DNA from: Xenococcaceae cyanobacterium MO_167.B27
GTDB taxonomy: Bacteria > Cyanobacteriota > Cyanobacteriia > Cyanobacteriales > Xenococcaceae
DNA: 43,064 nt
Assembly (NCBI GenBank): GCA_030065935.1
Contig: JASJCP010000052.1
Span: 1-43,064 of the forward strand
Reading direction: 5' to 3'
Shown: positions 1 through 8,660 of the stretch, in pieces
How the letters are laid out: the number at the start of each line of letters is the position of its first letter
Position numbering within the stretch: position 1 is the first letter of the stretch
The notes under the pieces: generated by a model
Database searches by the model: none
Told to the model about the DNA's origin: nothing
What the model saw: the letters and a program-made list of their open reading frames with translations, nothing else
Program-made: the position numbers and the translations under genes

Positions 1-129
1 AACCACAAGGAAATCTTTGTCGAGCATAAAGCCGAGCGGGGTTTTGTTTGGGGCTAAAACTAACAGGCTATTCAAGTACAACCAAGAGTAAATAACAGCT
101 TGACTAATTTTTCGCGATCGCATTCCTAA

Positions 130-844
130 AGTCCAGATATTCAGGAATGGGTAGAGGGTAGTGCAGTTAGTAAAGCGATCGCCTCCCTAAATATCCAAAG
201 CCTCTCCGACCCGAAAGAAATAGCAAAACTACTGAATTGGTCGCATTATTACGGTAGTCCTGGGTGGGCTGTCAGAGGTATTGACCTAGAGACAGGACAA
301 TATAGAAGATATGGGCAGTTTAAGCCAGATATCCCCATAAAGTTTCCCAACCTAGAAAAACCACAAAAATATCTGACATTTCCTAAAGGGGATGGCACAG
401 AAGTTATCTTATTAATCCCAGACATGGACACTTGGGAAAAGATAGCAGATAAGTACCAAGTACCTATCACAGAAGAAGATATTGATGAGGGGCGATTAGA
501 TAAGGGATTTTGGCGTTGGGTAGCGGATAACCCCCAATTACCTATCGAGATAACAGAAGGGGCTAAAAAGGCTGGTTGTCTGCTCGCTCATGGATATATT
601 TCCATCTGTGTCACTGGTGTATGGAACAGCAAAGAGAAGAAGAAACTTAAGGCGATCGCTTCTCTAGCTCCATTTCTAGTCAAAGGAAGACCTATTCATT
701 TGGTGTTTGATTCCGACATTGTAGTTAAGAAACAAGTCCAGGAGGCACTGAAATACGCAGGTTATCTAGCTGTTAAACAGGGCTGCATAGTAGGTGTGGC
801 CACTTGGGAATACACAGAAGAAACCAAAGGGGTGGATGACCTAA
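130..844 (+). pseudogene. DUF3854-type replication/primase-like protein, broken at both ends
   Basis: An open frame follows the stop at 127-129 and runs into the group II intron fragment at 845. Its only ATG is at 424 (424-855 if read into the intron), but protein-like sequence begins well before it: LNIQSLSDPKEIAKLL, then WAVRGIDLETGQYRRYGQFK. This pattern is typical of cyanobacterial plasmid/island proteins with a DUF3854 (TOPRIM-like) domain. A TOPRIM-like signature is visible in IEITEGAKKAGCLLAHGYIS and, later, IHLVFDSD. Family members are associated with replication or priming and are usually much longer, with a helicase part downstream. Here the 5' end is lost and the 3' part is cut by the intron, so it is most likely dead. 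The family call rests on recalled sequence similarity; the disruption is seen directly. Confidence 0.6.
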
Positions 845-1150
845 GTGCGACCTGAACTGGTCAATTGAAACGGAGAGCCTACTCTCCTGGGAGTTTTTCA
901 CCTCCCACCCTCACGTAAGGGAACTCTTAACTGAGTTCAACCCAGTACCTAGTAGGTAACGAATGGGAAATATGCAGGGTTACGAATGTAGCCGATACTA
1001 GAAGGGTCAATCTGGTATTGGAGCTAGAGGGAGAAGTGGAAGGATGAACACAGTCTAAGATACTTATTAAACTGCGTGATTCTACAAACAGCCAAACGAC
1101 CCTGAAAGGCTGTCACCAAAAGGTAAGTAGGTAGATTTATAAGCTTTTGG
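845..1150 (+). mobile_element. Group II intron, 5' fragment (domain I)
   Basis: The segment opens with the group II 5' consensus GTGCGAC directly after coding sequence of the DUF3854 gene. It continues with blocks typical of cyanobacterial group II introns: an ACGGAGAGCC-type segment, CCTCACGTAAGGGAACTC, AACCCAGTACCTAGTAGG and GAATGGGAAATATG. These belong to domain I. No reverse transcriptase/maturase frame and no recognisable domain V follow; the sequence passes into IS-like debris near 1150, so the 3' boundary is approximate. The element is truncated and cannot self-splice as seen here. Confidence 0.72.
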
Positions 1151-1164
1151 TTCTTTTGACATCC

Positions 1165-1186
1165 TCCCTTCGCGCTCCGCGAGGGA
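1165..1186. repeat. IS200/IS605-like terminal hairpin remnant
   Basis: TCCCTTCGCG and CGCGAGGGA form an imperfect stem around CTC, inside a GACATCCTCCC...GGGATTCCCC context that resembles the subterminal hairpins of IS200/IS605 elements in cyanobacteria. No transposase gene is attached, so I read it as a solo end. Confidence 0.4.
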
Positions 1187-1312
1187 TTCCCCAAGCGTAA
1201 CAAAAAGGTAGGTTCTTCATTCAACCAGCGACCTTAGTTTGAACGTCTTTCATCTATCAACCAGAGGGAAAGGCTGTCCTGAAGCGTCTATTGTAAATAT
1301 CTTAAAAAGCAT

Positions 1313-1504
1313 CGACACAGAATTATCAATTACCATTATTTTCAATGGCAAAAAATTTGCTCAATTGGGAGTGGAGCAGTTGAATCTGCTGTTAAACAAA
1401 TAGCTCACAGAGTTAAAATTACAGGAGCGCAGTGGAAAAAAGAAAATGTACCTCATATTTTACAATTACGCTGTGCTTATTTAAATGGGAAATTAGCCAT
1501 TTAA
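1313..1504 (+). pseudogene. ISKra4-type transposase, C-terminal remnant
   Basis: The frame from 1313 to the TAA at 1502-1504 reads RHRIINYHYFQWQ, then IGSGAVESAVKQI and GAQWKKEN, then LRCAYLNGKLAI. The IGSG.VES and GAQW blocks are characteristic of the C-terminal end of ISKra4-family transposases. There is no start codon and the N-terminal catalytic part is missing, so this is a decayed remnant. The palindromes at 1538 and 2022 could be ends of the same element type. Confidence 0.7.
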
Positions 1505-1537
1505 GAGTTTAAAAATCCTTTTAGAGAGTTAAAGTTA

Positions 1538-1560
1538 ATTCGCGAGTTATAATTGCGAAT
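1538..1560. repeat. Imperfect palindrome, possible IS end (copy 1)
   Basis: ATTCGCGAG-TTATA-ATTGCGAAT, an imperfect inverted repeat 34 bp after the stop of the ISKra4 remnant. It is almost the same sequence as the perfect palindrome at 2022-2044. Confidence 0.55.
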
Positions 1561-1569
1561 AAATTCATC

Positions 1570-2010
1570 ATGGAAAGCCAGAAAAAATGGGAAGAAGAGT
1601 GTCACGAACTACACGGCAAGAACGAGCGTTGAGAATAACTCGGTTACAGTCAGCGACCGCGTAGCGTTCTCTTCGAGATCGCCGAATTAGAAAGTCACAA
1701 AAATTTCTTTTTAAGTCAGGGAGAACTCGCTCCTGAAGGGACTTGGGTTGCACGTTACCAAGTTCGACAGCCCAAAACAGTCTATTGGTATTACAAACTA
1801 CAAGCAAATAAACCAACGTTTACCAAAACCGCTCCAGATCAATCTTTGAGTAAATATAAGCATTTGGGCAAAGCTGGAAGTGAAGATCATATTGATTCAG
1901 TCATGGCAGTAGTTAGAAGAAGTATAGTTTCCGAACTACAAAAAACAATTGATTCTTTAAAGAGCAGTTTAATAGATGTGTCTTTTGATGGGGAACAAGA
2001 AGATATTTAA
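1570..2010 (+). pseudogene. Decayed plasmid/island-type hypothetical protein
   Basis: A frame starts at ATG 1570 (MESQKKWEEECHELHGKNER) and hits TGA after 20 codons. A second frame, readable from about 1660 to the TAA at 2008, gives IAELESHKNFFLSQGELAP, then EGTWVARYQVRQPKTVYWYY, then KYKHLGKAGSEDHIDSV and a C-terminal helix. The two parts look like one protein broken by a short GC-rich insert around 1655-1680 that resembles the dispersed repeats elsewhere in the window. The protein type is common on cyanobacterial plasmids and islands but I do not know a function. Confidence 0.55.
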
Positions 2011-2021
2011 AGAGGGTCATT

Positions 2022-2044
2022 ATTCGCGAGTATAACTCGCGAAT
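2022..2044. repeat. Perfect 9-bp palindrome, possible IS end (copy 2)
   Basis: ATTCGCGAG-TATAA-CTCGCGAAT, a perfect inverted repeat just downstream of the decayed gene 1570-2010. With copy 1 it brackets that gene. Confidence 0.6.
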
Positions 2045-2052
2045 TTACTTTC

Positions 2053-2689
2053 CTATTTTTGCCAAAATGGGATGCTCCCAAAATTAACCACAATAAATAA
2101 ACTAGCTTCACCATATAAACTATCAGCTAATAGTAATTCAATCTTGAACCCAAATTCTATTAGCTCATTAACTATTTCTGATGCCAATTCAATTTTAGTT
2201 TTATAGGTATCTCCTTCTTTTAGTGTTCCTTTAGGCTTAAAGACTTTAAACATTAAAGGAAAAGTTATATTCTCATAGACACCATAAGCGTTTACTGATA
2301 CTATGACCTTATCTATTTTTCCTACACTTCCCAAATATTGTCTGGCTACATAATCAGTTTTTGTCCCCTTCTTTCTATCTCCTGTTTCATCAATTACTAC
2401 TGTAATTGTCTGATTTTTTAATGCTTCAAGAGTTACTGTCAATCTTTTGGCTTTTAGTTCTGATACTGACCAAGGTGAATGAGTGAGATGCAGGATGTAA
2501 TGATTGAGGTGAAGATATTCCAACAACTTTGGCTATTTCTGGTAATGACTTTCTCTTAATTGGTGAGATGATTCCTTGATGTAAATATTTAAAACATTCG
2601 TAACTTCTCACTTCAGGAAATAGATCATTATATGCCTTACAATATCCATCGATGATGGAAACTGTCGGTGCAGGCGGTGCGGAAGGCAA
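2053..2689 (-). pseudogene. IS701-family transposase, frameshifted and truncated
   Basis: Two overlapping reverse frames together encode an IS701-type DDE transposase. 2426-2689 gives the N-terminal part (LHQGIISPIKRKSLPEIAKV) and 2053-2526 gives the catalytic part, with VVIDETGDRKKG (first catalytic Asp), YLGSVGKIDKVIVSVNAYGV and LLADSLYGE (second Asp). A frameshift separates them around 2500. The C-terminal third, with the catalytic Glu, is missing beyond 2053, and the 5' end (MPSAPPAP) is derived from an inserted dispersed repeat. The gene is dead. It lies just beyond the 3' end of dndC, where dndD would be expected. Confidence 0.8.
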
Positions 2690-2710
2690 CCGCTTCCGCG
2701 GGTCGCTTTA
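2679..2710. repeat. Dispersed GC-rich repeat, copy A
   Basis: GCGGAAGGCAACCGC followed by TTCCGCGGGTCGCTTTAA. Its reverse complement matches both halves of the element at 7021-7074 (TTAAGCGACCCGCG ... GCGGTTGCCTTC). It interrupts the 5' end of the IS701 transposase remnant. Confidence 0.6.
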
Positions 2711-2875
2711 AATGTTTGAGAATCTGTAACTCTACATCCATTATCTGGTCTGGCTTCTAGCCAACAATAGTCAAGTTCCTCTTAATTTTAATTCTCGGAG
2801 AGTGACAAAAGAGGGATAAATTAATTTTAGATTAGGCGAATAGAATTCGCTGCTACGCAGACTATAATTATGAAT

Positions 2876-4489
2876 CTAATTACCAAACTTAAGACTACCC
2901 CAAGTTTCTTGCTTAACTGCTTCCTCTATCGAGCCATCTAAAGCTGCAATTTTTGCTTTTACCTGCGCCACATCCTTATTATTAGCAGCATTTTGTAAAT
3001 CTCTTTTTTGATGAGCATTAGCAATAGCTTCTTCCTTACTACGAGAGCTAGTTTCAAAACATTTTTCCAAGCTTTTATAAATACCACGACGATGAGATTG
3101 AATATGATATTGTCTCTCTGTATCTAACAGCTTAGTCATTAACTCAAAATACATCTCATCTTCGCCACAAATATCTTTTAAAGTTTCCCACTCATCATTA
3201 CCAATGATTTTATTATCATCAGCAATAGCACGAGGATCATTAAAAGTTTCTCCTGTCACTTCCTGATAGATGCGAGGAAGACTATCATCAAATTCGTGCT
3301 TCTCTTCCAACCAAATACGACGAATTTCGCTTAACTCTTCTGTAGTAATAAGAGTAATATCTTTAAACTCTTCTGGTGCAGTTTGTCTAACTTGCACTTG
3401 TGCTTCTAAAACTTTCCTTAACCAATGTTCTCTCCATTTCTTAGTATAAGGTCCCGGTATAGGTTCGATGGAAGTTTTACCGTTTTTCTTCCTTTGAAAC
3501 AGTTGTACATTACCGTGGAGTCTGCGAAAATCTCTTCTATCATCATCTCGATAAGCATCTAGTTCATTACGAATATCTAACAGAGGTTGTAACCATTCTT
3601 TCTCTTCATCATTTTGAATCATTGCCTCCATAGATTTATCCTTATTTACCATCGTGCAAACCCAACATCCGAAACGAGAATCTCCACAACTTGGAGTAGA
3701 TGTATCTACAACTAGAGGACATTCATTATCTGCTGTTGCACCACGATACATCGCAAATAAATCTTTGTTATTTCCTCCCCAAGGATTGTCCCATTGCATC
3801 AGATACATCCAAACTTCATCATCTCGCCATTCTTGAATGGGACTATAAATTAGAGCTTCAGGTAAAGTGTCACGATATCGCAGACAGTTAGATAAATTTG
3901 AATTAGATTTAAGTAAATCATTGACTTTAGATGCTTCATATTTCGCCATAGTAGCAGCACGTTTACTACTTTCAGCTTTGCGAGTACCTAAGATAAGAAG
4001 CACTTTGCCACTAACTCGAATCACATTACGGATAAAGTCGTTTGTAGGGCGAATTTTTAACCTTTCAGTACACCAACGAAAACCTTGACGGGGGGATGGA
4101 TAACCTTTACCAATAAGATTAACCCAAAACCTATACTTGAGTTCTGGTGTAAGCAAATGAGGTTCTACAGGAAGATTTTGTGTTTGAGCAGCAAGTTCCA
4201 TTTTTTCCAAAGAATGATTTACCCAAGATGCAACGATGGGATTTTCTACGAGAGTATCTGTAGTGATAACGTAAATATTTTTAGTTCTCTTTTCTTGTGG
4301 TAAACTGGCGATCGCATTCCAAACAAGCTGCAATACAGTGGTAGAATCCTTACCTCCTGAGTAACCAACTACCCAAGGTACTTCATCGAGACAATAAAGT
4401 TCTTGGATTTCTTGGATTAAATTATTGATATGTGTAATTAACTCGGAGACATTACGCGAGGCTGACAATGAAGTTTCTGCCTGTGTCAT
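2876..4489 (-). CDS. dndC: DndC, DNA phosphorothioation sulfurtransferase (orphan)
   Basis: A PP-loop ATPase of the PAPS-reductase type with the motif SGGKDST (residues 44-50), which binds ATP. Four cysteines (RWC, PSC, and GCWVC) fit the Fe-S cluster site known for DndC. The RWCTERLKIRPT and CWVCTMVNKDKSM segments are highly characteristic of the family. DndC takes part in replacing a non-bridging backbone oxygen with sulfur, together with DndA/IscS, DndD and DndE, under DndB control. The frame opens at 4528, but I prefer ATG 4489 (MTQAETS), which has AAGAAAG just upstream. The 537-aa length is normal for the family. No dndA, B, D or E is visible: transposon debris follows the 3' end and divergent nadA lies upstream. 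Identity is near certain; whether modification still occurs is unknown. Confidence 0.93.
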   Translation of the reverse strand: MTQAETSLSASRNVSELITHINNLIQEIQELYCLDEVPWVVGYSGGKDSTTVLQLVWNAIASLPQEKRTKNIYVITTDTLVENPIVASWVNHSLEKMELAAQTQNLPVEPHLLTPELKYRFWVNLIGKGYPSPRQGFRWCTERLKIRPTNDFIRNVIRVSGKVLLILGTRKAESSKRAATMAKYEASKVNDLLKSNSNLSNCLRYRDTLPEALIYSPIQEWRDDEVWMYLMQWDNPWGGNNKDLFAMYRGATADNECPLVVDTSTPSCGDSRFGCWVCTMVNKDKSMEAMIQNDEEKEWLQPLLDIRNELDAYRDDDRRDFRRLHGNVQLFQRKKNGKTSIEPIPGPYTKKWREHWLRKVLEAQVQVRQTAPEEFKDITLITTEELSEIRRIWLEEKHEFDDSLPRIYQEVTGETFNDPRAIADDNKIIGNDEWETLKDICGEDEMYFELMTKLLDTERQYHIQSHRRGIYKSLEKCFETSSRSKEEAIANAHQKRDLQNAANNKDVAQVKAKIAALDGSIEEAVKQETWGSLKFGN

Positions 4490-4706
4490 GTGATCTTTCT
4501 TAGTGTTTCTGCCTAAATCATTAAACAACTAGATTTGACGATAACAGGAAAATGGTTGATTTGTTTTAGCAAACTATGCAAAGTTAATAATTTTACGAAT
4601 TAAGCAACTACTGCAACAAAATTAGATTTTTGGTAGAATTAACTATAACAATTATGGTAAAAATAACTATAATTCAACACAACTAGACAAAGGAAGACTT
4701 ACGCTC

Positions 4707-5669
4707 GTGTTTGCTACTGCCCAACCTATTAGTAAAATCAATTCTATACCTAATGACTTATTTGCAGCGATAAGGAAACTCAAAAAAGACTTAAACGCTG
4801 TTATCATAGCTCACTACTATCAAGACTCAGATATTCAAGACATTGCTGATTATATAGGAGATTCTCTCGGATTATCCCAAAAAGCAGCCAATACCAATGC
4901 TGATGTAATCGTCTTTGCTGGAGTTCATTTTATGGCAGAGACAGCAAAAATACTCAATCCTGACAAAATAGTATTACTCCCCGATTTAAACGCTGGTTGT
5001 TCCCTTGCAGATAGCTGTCCTCCCAAAGAATTTAAAGCCTTTAAAGAAGCACACCCCAATCATATAGTTGTCTCGTACATTAACTGTAGTGCAGAGATTA
5101 AAGCTATGAGTGATATCATTTGCACCAGTTCTAATGCAGTCAAGATTGTTAATCAAATACCCCAAGATCAACCAATTATCTTTGCACCAGACCGCAACTT
5201 AGGTCGCTATGTAGCAGAACAAACAAATAGAGATTTAGTATTGTGGCAAGGTAGCTGTATTGTTCATGAAACCTTTTCTGAAAAGAAAATCATCCAGTTG
5301 CAAATACAACATCCCGAAGCAGAAATTATTGCTCATCCTGAATGTGAACCTGCGGTATTAAACCACGCTAAGTATATAGGTTCAACTACTGCTTTACTCA
5401 AATACAGTCAAAACAGTAACAGTCCAGCATTTATAGTTGCTACTGAACCAGGTATTATTCACCAGATGGAGAAAGCAGCACCAGATAAAAAATTCATTCC
5501 TGCTCCTGCAATGAATAATTGTGCTTGTAACGAGTGTCCTCATATGCGTTTGAATACTCTAGAAAAGCTTTATCTGGCTATGAAAAATAAAACTCCAGAA
5601 ATAACTCTCCCTGAAGATATCCGGATTGCTGCATTGAAACCAATTCAAAGAATGCTAGAGATGTCTTAA
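4707..5669 (+). CDS. nadA: Quinolinate synthase A
   Basis: Condenses iminoaspartate with dihydroxyacetone phosphate to quinolinate in de novo NAD synthesis; cytosolic, with an oxygen-sensitive 4Fe-4S cluster. The 320-aa protein shows the family blocks [20 protein letters not shown] near residue 40, [12 protein letters not shown] with one cluster Cys, [21 protein letters not shown], and the C-terminal [11 protein letters not shown] with another ligand Cys. The start is GTG at 4707 (MFATAQP), with AAGGAAG upstream at about 4690; no ATG gives a better N-terminus. It is divergent from dndC, separated by an AT-rich gap carrying repeated AACTATA-like words. The next gene is on the same strand, but a strong hairpin at 5682-5708 lies between them. 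Confidence 0.96.
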   Translation: MFATAQPISKINSIPNDLFAAIRKLKKDLNAVIIAHYYQDSDIQDIADYIGDSLGLSQKAANTNADVIVFAGVHFMAETAKILNPDKIVLLPDLNAGCSLADSCPPKEFKAFKEAHPNHIVVSYINCSAEIKAMSDIICTSSNAVKIVNQIPQDQPIIFAPDRNLGRYVAEQTNRDLVLWQGSCIVHETFSEKKIIQLQIQHPEAEIIAHPECEPAVLNHAKYIGSTTALLKYSQNSNSPAFIVATEPGIIHQMEKAAPDKKFIPAPAMNNCACNECPHMRLNTLEKLYLAMKNKTPEITLPEDIRIAALKPIQRMLEMS

Positions 5670-5681
5670 ATCTAACTCGCA

Positions 5682-5708
5682 GTATCCGCAATCATGAATT
5701 GCGGATAC
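5682..5708 (+). terminator. Perfect 11-bp hairpin after nadA
   Basis: GTATCCGCAAT and ATTGCGGATAC pair perfectly around the loop CATGA. It begins 13 bases after the nadA stop and could act as its terminator, although only a weak T-rich stretch follows. The ATG at 5694 lies inside the loop, which is one reason to place the start of the next gene at 5745. It may instead be an mRNA control or stability element. Confidence 0.55.
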
Positions 5709-5744
5709 GACTTTCTAGCATCACAGTTAACTTTCATTTATTCT

Positions 5745-6962
5745 ATGAGTTATCGTTTGGTTTCACTTTTGGGATTAGTTGCTTTTATTGGAATTGGTTA
5801 TCTTTGTTCTAATAATCGCCAACTTATTCGTTGGCGTACAGTACTGTGGGGAGTTGCTTTACAGTTAATACTAGGAGTTTTTATACTCAAGAGTGCGTTG
5901 GGTTTAAGCATCTTTCAATTTTTGGGGTCTGGGGTAAGACAGTTTTTAGACTTTTCCGATGAAGGTGCAAAATTAGTTTTTGGTGATGGCTTTGAAGAAC
6001 ATTTCATCGCCTTCAAAATTTTGCCGACGATTATCTTTTTTTCCGCGTTTATCTCTTTGCTCTACCACTACAATATTTTGCCTCGTATCGTGGCAATGAT
6101 GGGATGGGTAATGATGAAAACCATGAAGACTTCAGGGGCGGAATCCTTAAGTTGTGCTGCTAATATTTTTGCTGGACAAACCGAAGCACCTTTGGCGATT
6201 AAACCCTATATATCTAAGTTAACTCAGTCAGAACTCCATTCCGTGATGACGGGGGGATTTGCCACTATTGCAGGAGGAGTTATGGCTGCTTATATTTCCT
6301 TTGGAATTCCTGCTGAACATTTACTTTCTGCTTCTGTGATGTCAGCACCAGCAGCTTTAGCTGTCTCTAAACTGTTCTATCCAGAGACAGAAAAACCATT
6401 AACTAAAGGCTACATTGAAACAAAATCTCAATCAATCTATGTCAATGCCATAGATGCGATCTCAACTGGCACAATTGAAGGACTGAAACTAGCTCTGAAT
6501 GTAGGAGCGATGTTAATTGCTTTTTTAGGATTATTAGCTTTCTTTAATTTCTTGTTAGCTGCATTAGGAAATCAAATAGGTATTTCCTCTTTATCACTGG
6601 AGTGGATTTTCTCTTATCTTATGTTTCCCATAGCTTGGTTGATGGGAATTCCTCTTGCTGACTGTCACAATGTAGCTATTTTGTTAGGTAAAAAGCTGAT
6701 TCTTAATGAATTTGTCGCTTATCTGGATTTACAAGAATTGATTTCTGGAGAGATGCCCGTTATTTCTGAGCGAGCTAAAATCATTACTACTTATGCTCTT
6801 TGTGGTTTTTCTAATATAGGCTCCATTGGCATCCAGATCGGGGGGATTAGTGCTATTGCGCCTTCTCGTCAACAAGATTTAGCTCAATTAAGTGCTAGAG
6901 CCTTGGTTGCTGGTTCAATTGCTTGCTTTATGACAGCTTGTGTCGCAGGAATCCTGATGTGA
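5745..6962 (+). CDS. NupC-type concentrative nucleoside transporter
   Basis: An integral membrane protein of the CNT (NupC) family, which takes up nucleosides with H+ or Na+. Hydrophobic segments run from residue 1 to the end. Family blocks include ILGVFILKSALG (N-terminal pair), a KILPTIIFFSAFISLLYH-like segment, SLSCAANIFAGQTEAPLAIK (the GQTEAP substrate/ion motif), VMTGGFATIAGGVMAAYISF, and near the C-terminus YALCGFSNIGSIGIQIGG. A longer start at 5694 exists, but it sits in the loop of a hairpin and adds 17 residues of poor quality; MSYRLVSL at 5745 matches family N-termini. It is followed by an NCS2 nucleobase permease, suggesting a nucleoside/nucleobase salvage pair. Family is certain; exact substrates are not. 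Confidence 0.93.
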   Translation: MSYRLVSLLGLVAFIGIGYLCSNNRQLIRWRTVLWGVALQLILGVFILKSALGLSIFQFLGSGVRQFLDFSDEGAKLVFGDGFEEHFIAFKILPTIIFFSAFISLLYHYNILPRIVAMMGWVMMKTMKTSGAESLSCAANIFAGQTEAPLAIKPYISKLTQSELHSVMTGGFATIAGGVMAAYISFGIPAEHLLSASVMSAPAALAVSKLFYPETEKPLTKGYIETKSQSIYVNAIDAISTGTIEGLKLALNVGAMLIAFLGLLAFFNFLLAALGNQIGISSLSLEWIFSYLMFPIAWLMGIPLADCHNVAILLGKKLILNEFVAYLDLQELISGEMPVISERAKIITTYALCGFSNIGSIGIQIGGISAIAPSRQQDLAQLSARALVAGSIACFMTACVAGILM

Positions 6963-7020
6963 CTCAAGAAATTGCAGTATTTAATTATACTTTTTGTAGT
7001 TCTTCTTAAGGAGAATACAG

Positions 7021-7074
7021 TTAAGCGACCCGCGAACTCGAAGAGCGTCGAAGACTAGCGGTTGCCTTCGGCAC
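7021..7074. repeat. Dispersed GC-rich repeat, copy B
   Basis: TTAAGCGACCCGCG, a 23-bp middle, then GCGGTTGCCTTCGGCAC. The two conserved halves match the reverse complement of 2679-2710. It is the only recognisable element in the 290-bp gap between the two transporter genes; the remaining gap is AT-rich, with poly-A and AAATAACG-like words just before the next start. Confidence 0.6.
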
Positions 7075-7251
7075 TGCTATCGAGCCATTAGGGAGGAACA
7101 GAAAGTTAATGGTAAAGAGGCACTGATTAGGATACTATTCAAGGCAACCAGAATGCTTTTCTCTGAGTTGGTGCAGAAAAAAAAAGAATTATACAATTAA
7201 AATCGCTAAAATAACGAATAAATTGCGAAAATAACTTTAACAAGCTATTTA

Positions 7252-8529
7252 ATGAGCAAAGAACCCTTATTTCAAGACTCCTCATCAGAATCAACCCTTC
7301 AAGACAGTATATCTCCTACGGCATATAAATTTCGTCTCCAAGATTTTGTCGTAGGGGCTCAGATGCTCTTCGTTGCTTTTGGAGCTTTGGTATTAGTACC
7401 AATTCTTGCGGGATTAGACCCTAATGTTGCCCTGTTTACCTCTGGATTAGGAACTTTATGTTTTCAATTGGTTACAGGGGGTAAAGTTCCCGTATATCTG
7501 GCATCTTCCTTTGCTTTCATCGCCCCTATTACTTTTAGTATCGATAAATATGGTTTACCAGAGACTCTATCAGGGCTTGCTGCTGCTGGAGCATTATATT
7601 TAGTTTTGAGCCTGATTATTTTCTGGGGTGGTTCGGGAATTATTATTAGAGTTTTACCTTCGGTGGTTACTGGTCCAGTAATTATGGTTATCGGTTTGGG
7701 TTTAGCTCCTACAGCCGTAAAAATGGCTTCGGAAGCTGGAGAAGGATATAGTGAAAGGGTAGCTATAGCAGTAGCTATGGTTTCTCTGTTGGCAACTATG
7801 CTCACAGCGATTTTAGGTCGAGGGTTTCTGAAGTTAGTTCCGATCCTAGTTGGGATAGTGGTGGGCTATTTAGTCTCTTTACCTTTAAGTTTGGTGGATT
7901 TTACTGCACTGGCTCAAGCACCCTGGTTAGAGATTCCTAGTTTCACTACACCTAGTTTTAGTCTGCCAGCAATTCTGTTTATTTTACCAGTTGCGATCGC
8001 ACCTGCTATTGAACATATCGGGGATGTACTAGCAATTGGTTCGGTAACTGATAACAACTATCTACGGGTTCCAGGATTACATCGTACTCTATTGGGGGAT
8101 GGAATAGCAACCACTCTAGCTGCATTCTTAGGAGGACCCCCTAACACTACTTATTCAGAGGTAACAGGAGCAGTTGCCCTAACCAAAGCTTTTAATCCTG
8201 CCATTATGACTTGGTCGGCAATTATAGCGATTTTACTCTCATTTTCTGGTAAGTTGGAAGCCTTATTACAAACTATTCCGATTCCTGTGATGGGGGGTAT
8301 TCTAATTGTTCTATTCGGTACTATTGTAGTGATTGGGATGAACAGTATGGTTCAAGCGGAAGAAGATTTATTACAACCACGCAATATAGCGATCATTGGT
8401 GCGATTTTAATGCTCGGTGTAGGCGGTATGAGCTTTAAAGCAGGTGCATTTGCTTTGGAAGGTATTGGACTATCTAGTATTGTCGGTGTGTTATTAAATT
8501 TGTTACTACCTCAAGGAGATTCTGTATAA
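7252..8529 (+). CDS. NCS2-family uracil/xanthine permease
   Basis: A 425-aa membrane protein of the nucleobase:cation symporter-2 family. The N-terminal part has FVVGAQMLFVAFGALVLVPI and the SFAFIAP block of the TM3 substrate region. The core has IAPAIEHIGDVLAIG, with the conserved acidic residue after the Ala-Pro, and GGPPNTTYSEVTGAVALTK, very close to the UraA signature GGPPNTTYGE. About 14 membrane segments are expected. The similarity to UraA at the signature favours uracil, but xanthine or uric acid cannot be excluded. The start ATG 7252 (MSKEPLF) is followed by a short hydrophilic tail. It is co-oriented with the NupC-type gene but separated by 290 bp, so a separate promoter is likely. 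A clear terminator follows at 8612. Confidence 0.92.
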   Translation: MSKEPLFQDSSSESTLQDSISPTAYKFRLQDFVVGAQMLFVAFGALVLVPILAGLDPNVALFTSGLGTLCFQLVTGGKVPVYLASSFAFIAPITFSIDKYGLPETLSGLAAAGALYLVLSLIIFWGGSGIIIRVLPSVVTGPVIMVIGLGLAPTAVKMASEAGEGYSERVAIAVAMVSLLATMLTAILGRGFLKLVPILVGIVVGYLVSLPLSLVDFTALAQAPWLEIPSFTTPSFSLPAILFILPVAIAPAIEHIGDVLAIGSVTDNNYLRVPGLHRTLLGDGIATTLAAFLGGPPNTTYSEVTGAVALTKAFNPAIMTWSAIIAILLSFSGKLEALLQTIPIPVMGGILIVLFGTIVVIGMNSMVQAEEDLLQPRNIAIIGAILMLGVGGMSFKAGAFALEGIGLSSIVGVLLNLLLPQGDSV

Positions 8530-8611
8530 GAAATCTTTATTTCTAGAATTTATACTCAAGAATAAATATGATTTGAGCTTCAGAAAGCTGATTTTATCTT
8601 TAATTTTAAAG

Positions 8612-8640
8612 CAGCCTCGCTATGAGGCTGATTTTGTTGT
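8612..8640. terminator. Rho-independent terminator between convergent genes
   Basis: CAGCCTC and GAGGCTG form a perfect 7-bp stem around GCTAT, followed by the T-rich ATTTTGTTGT and preceded by an AT-rich stretch containing TTTTAAA. It lies between the 3' ends of the permease (+) and the P450 (-), so it could serve both strands. Confidence 0.8.
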
Positions 8641-8660
8641 TATGGATATCCATTGCTTAA

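Noticed and set aside
1-129. Possible extra coding sequence at the left edge
   Set aside because: No frame reads as protein-like sequence; only a HIP1 site and a stop before the DUF3854 fragment are seen.
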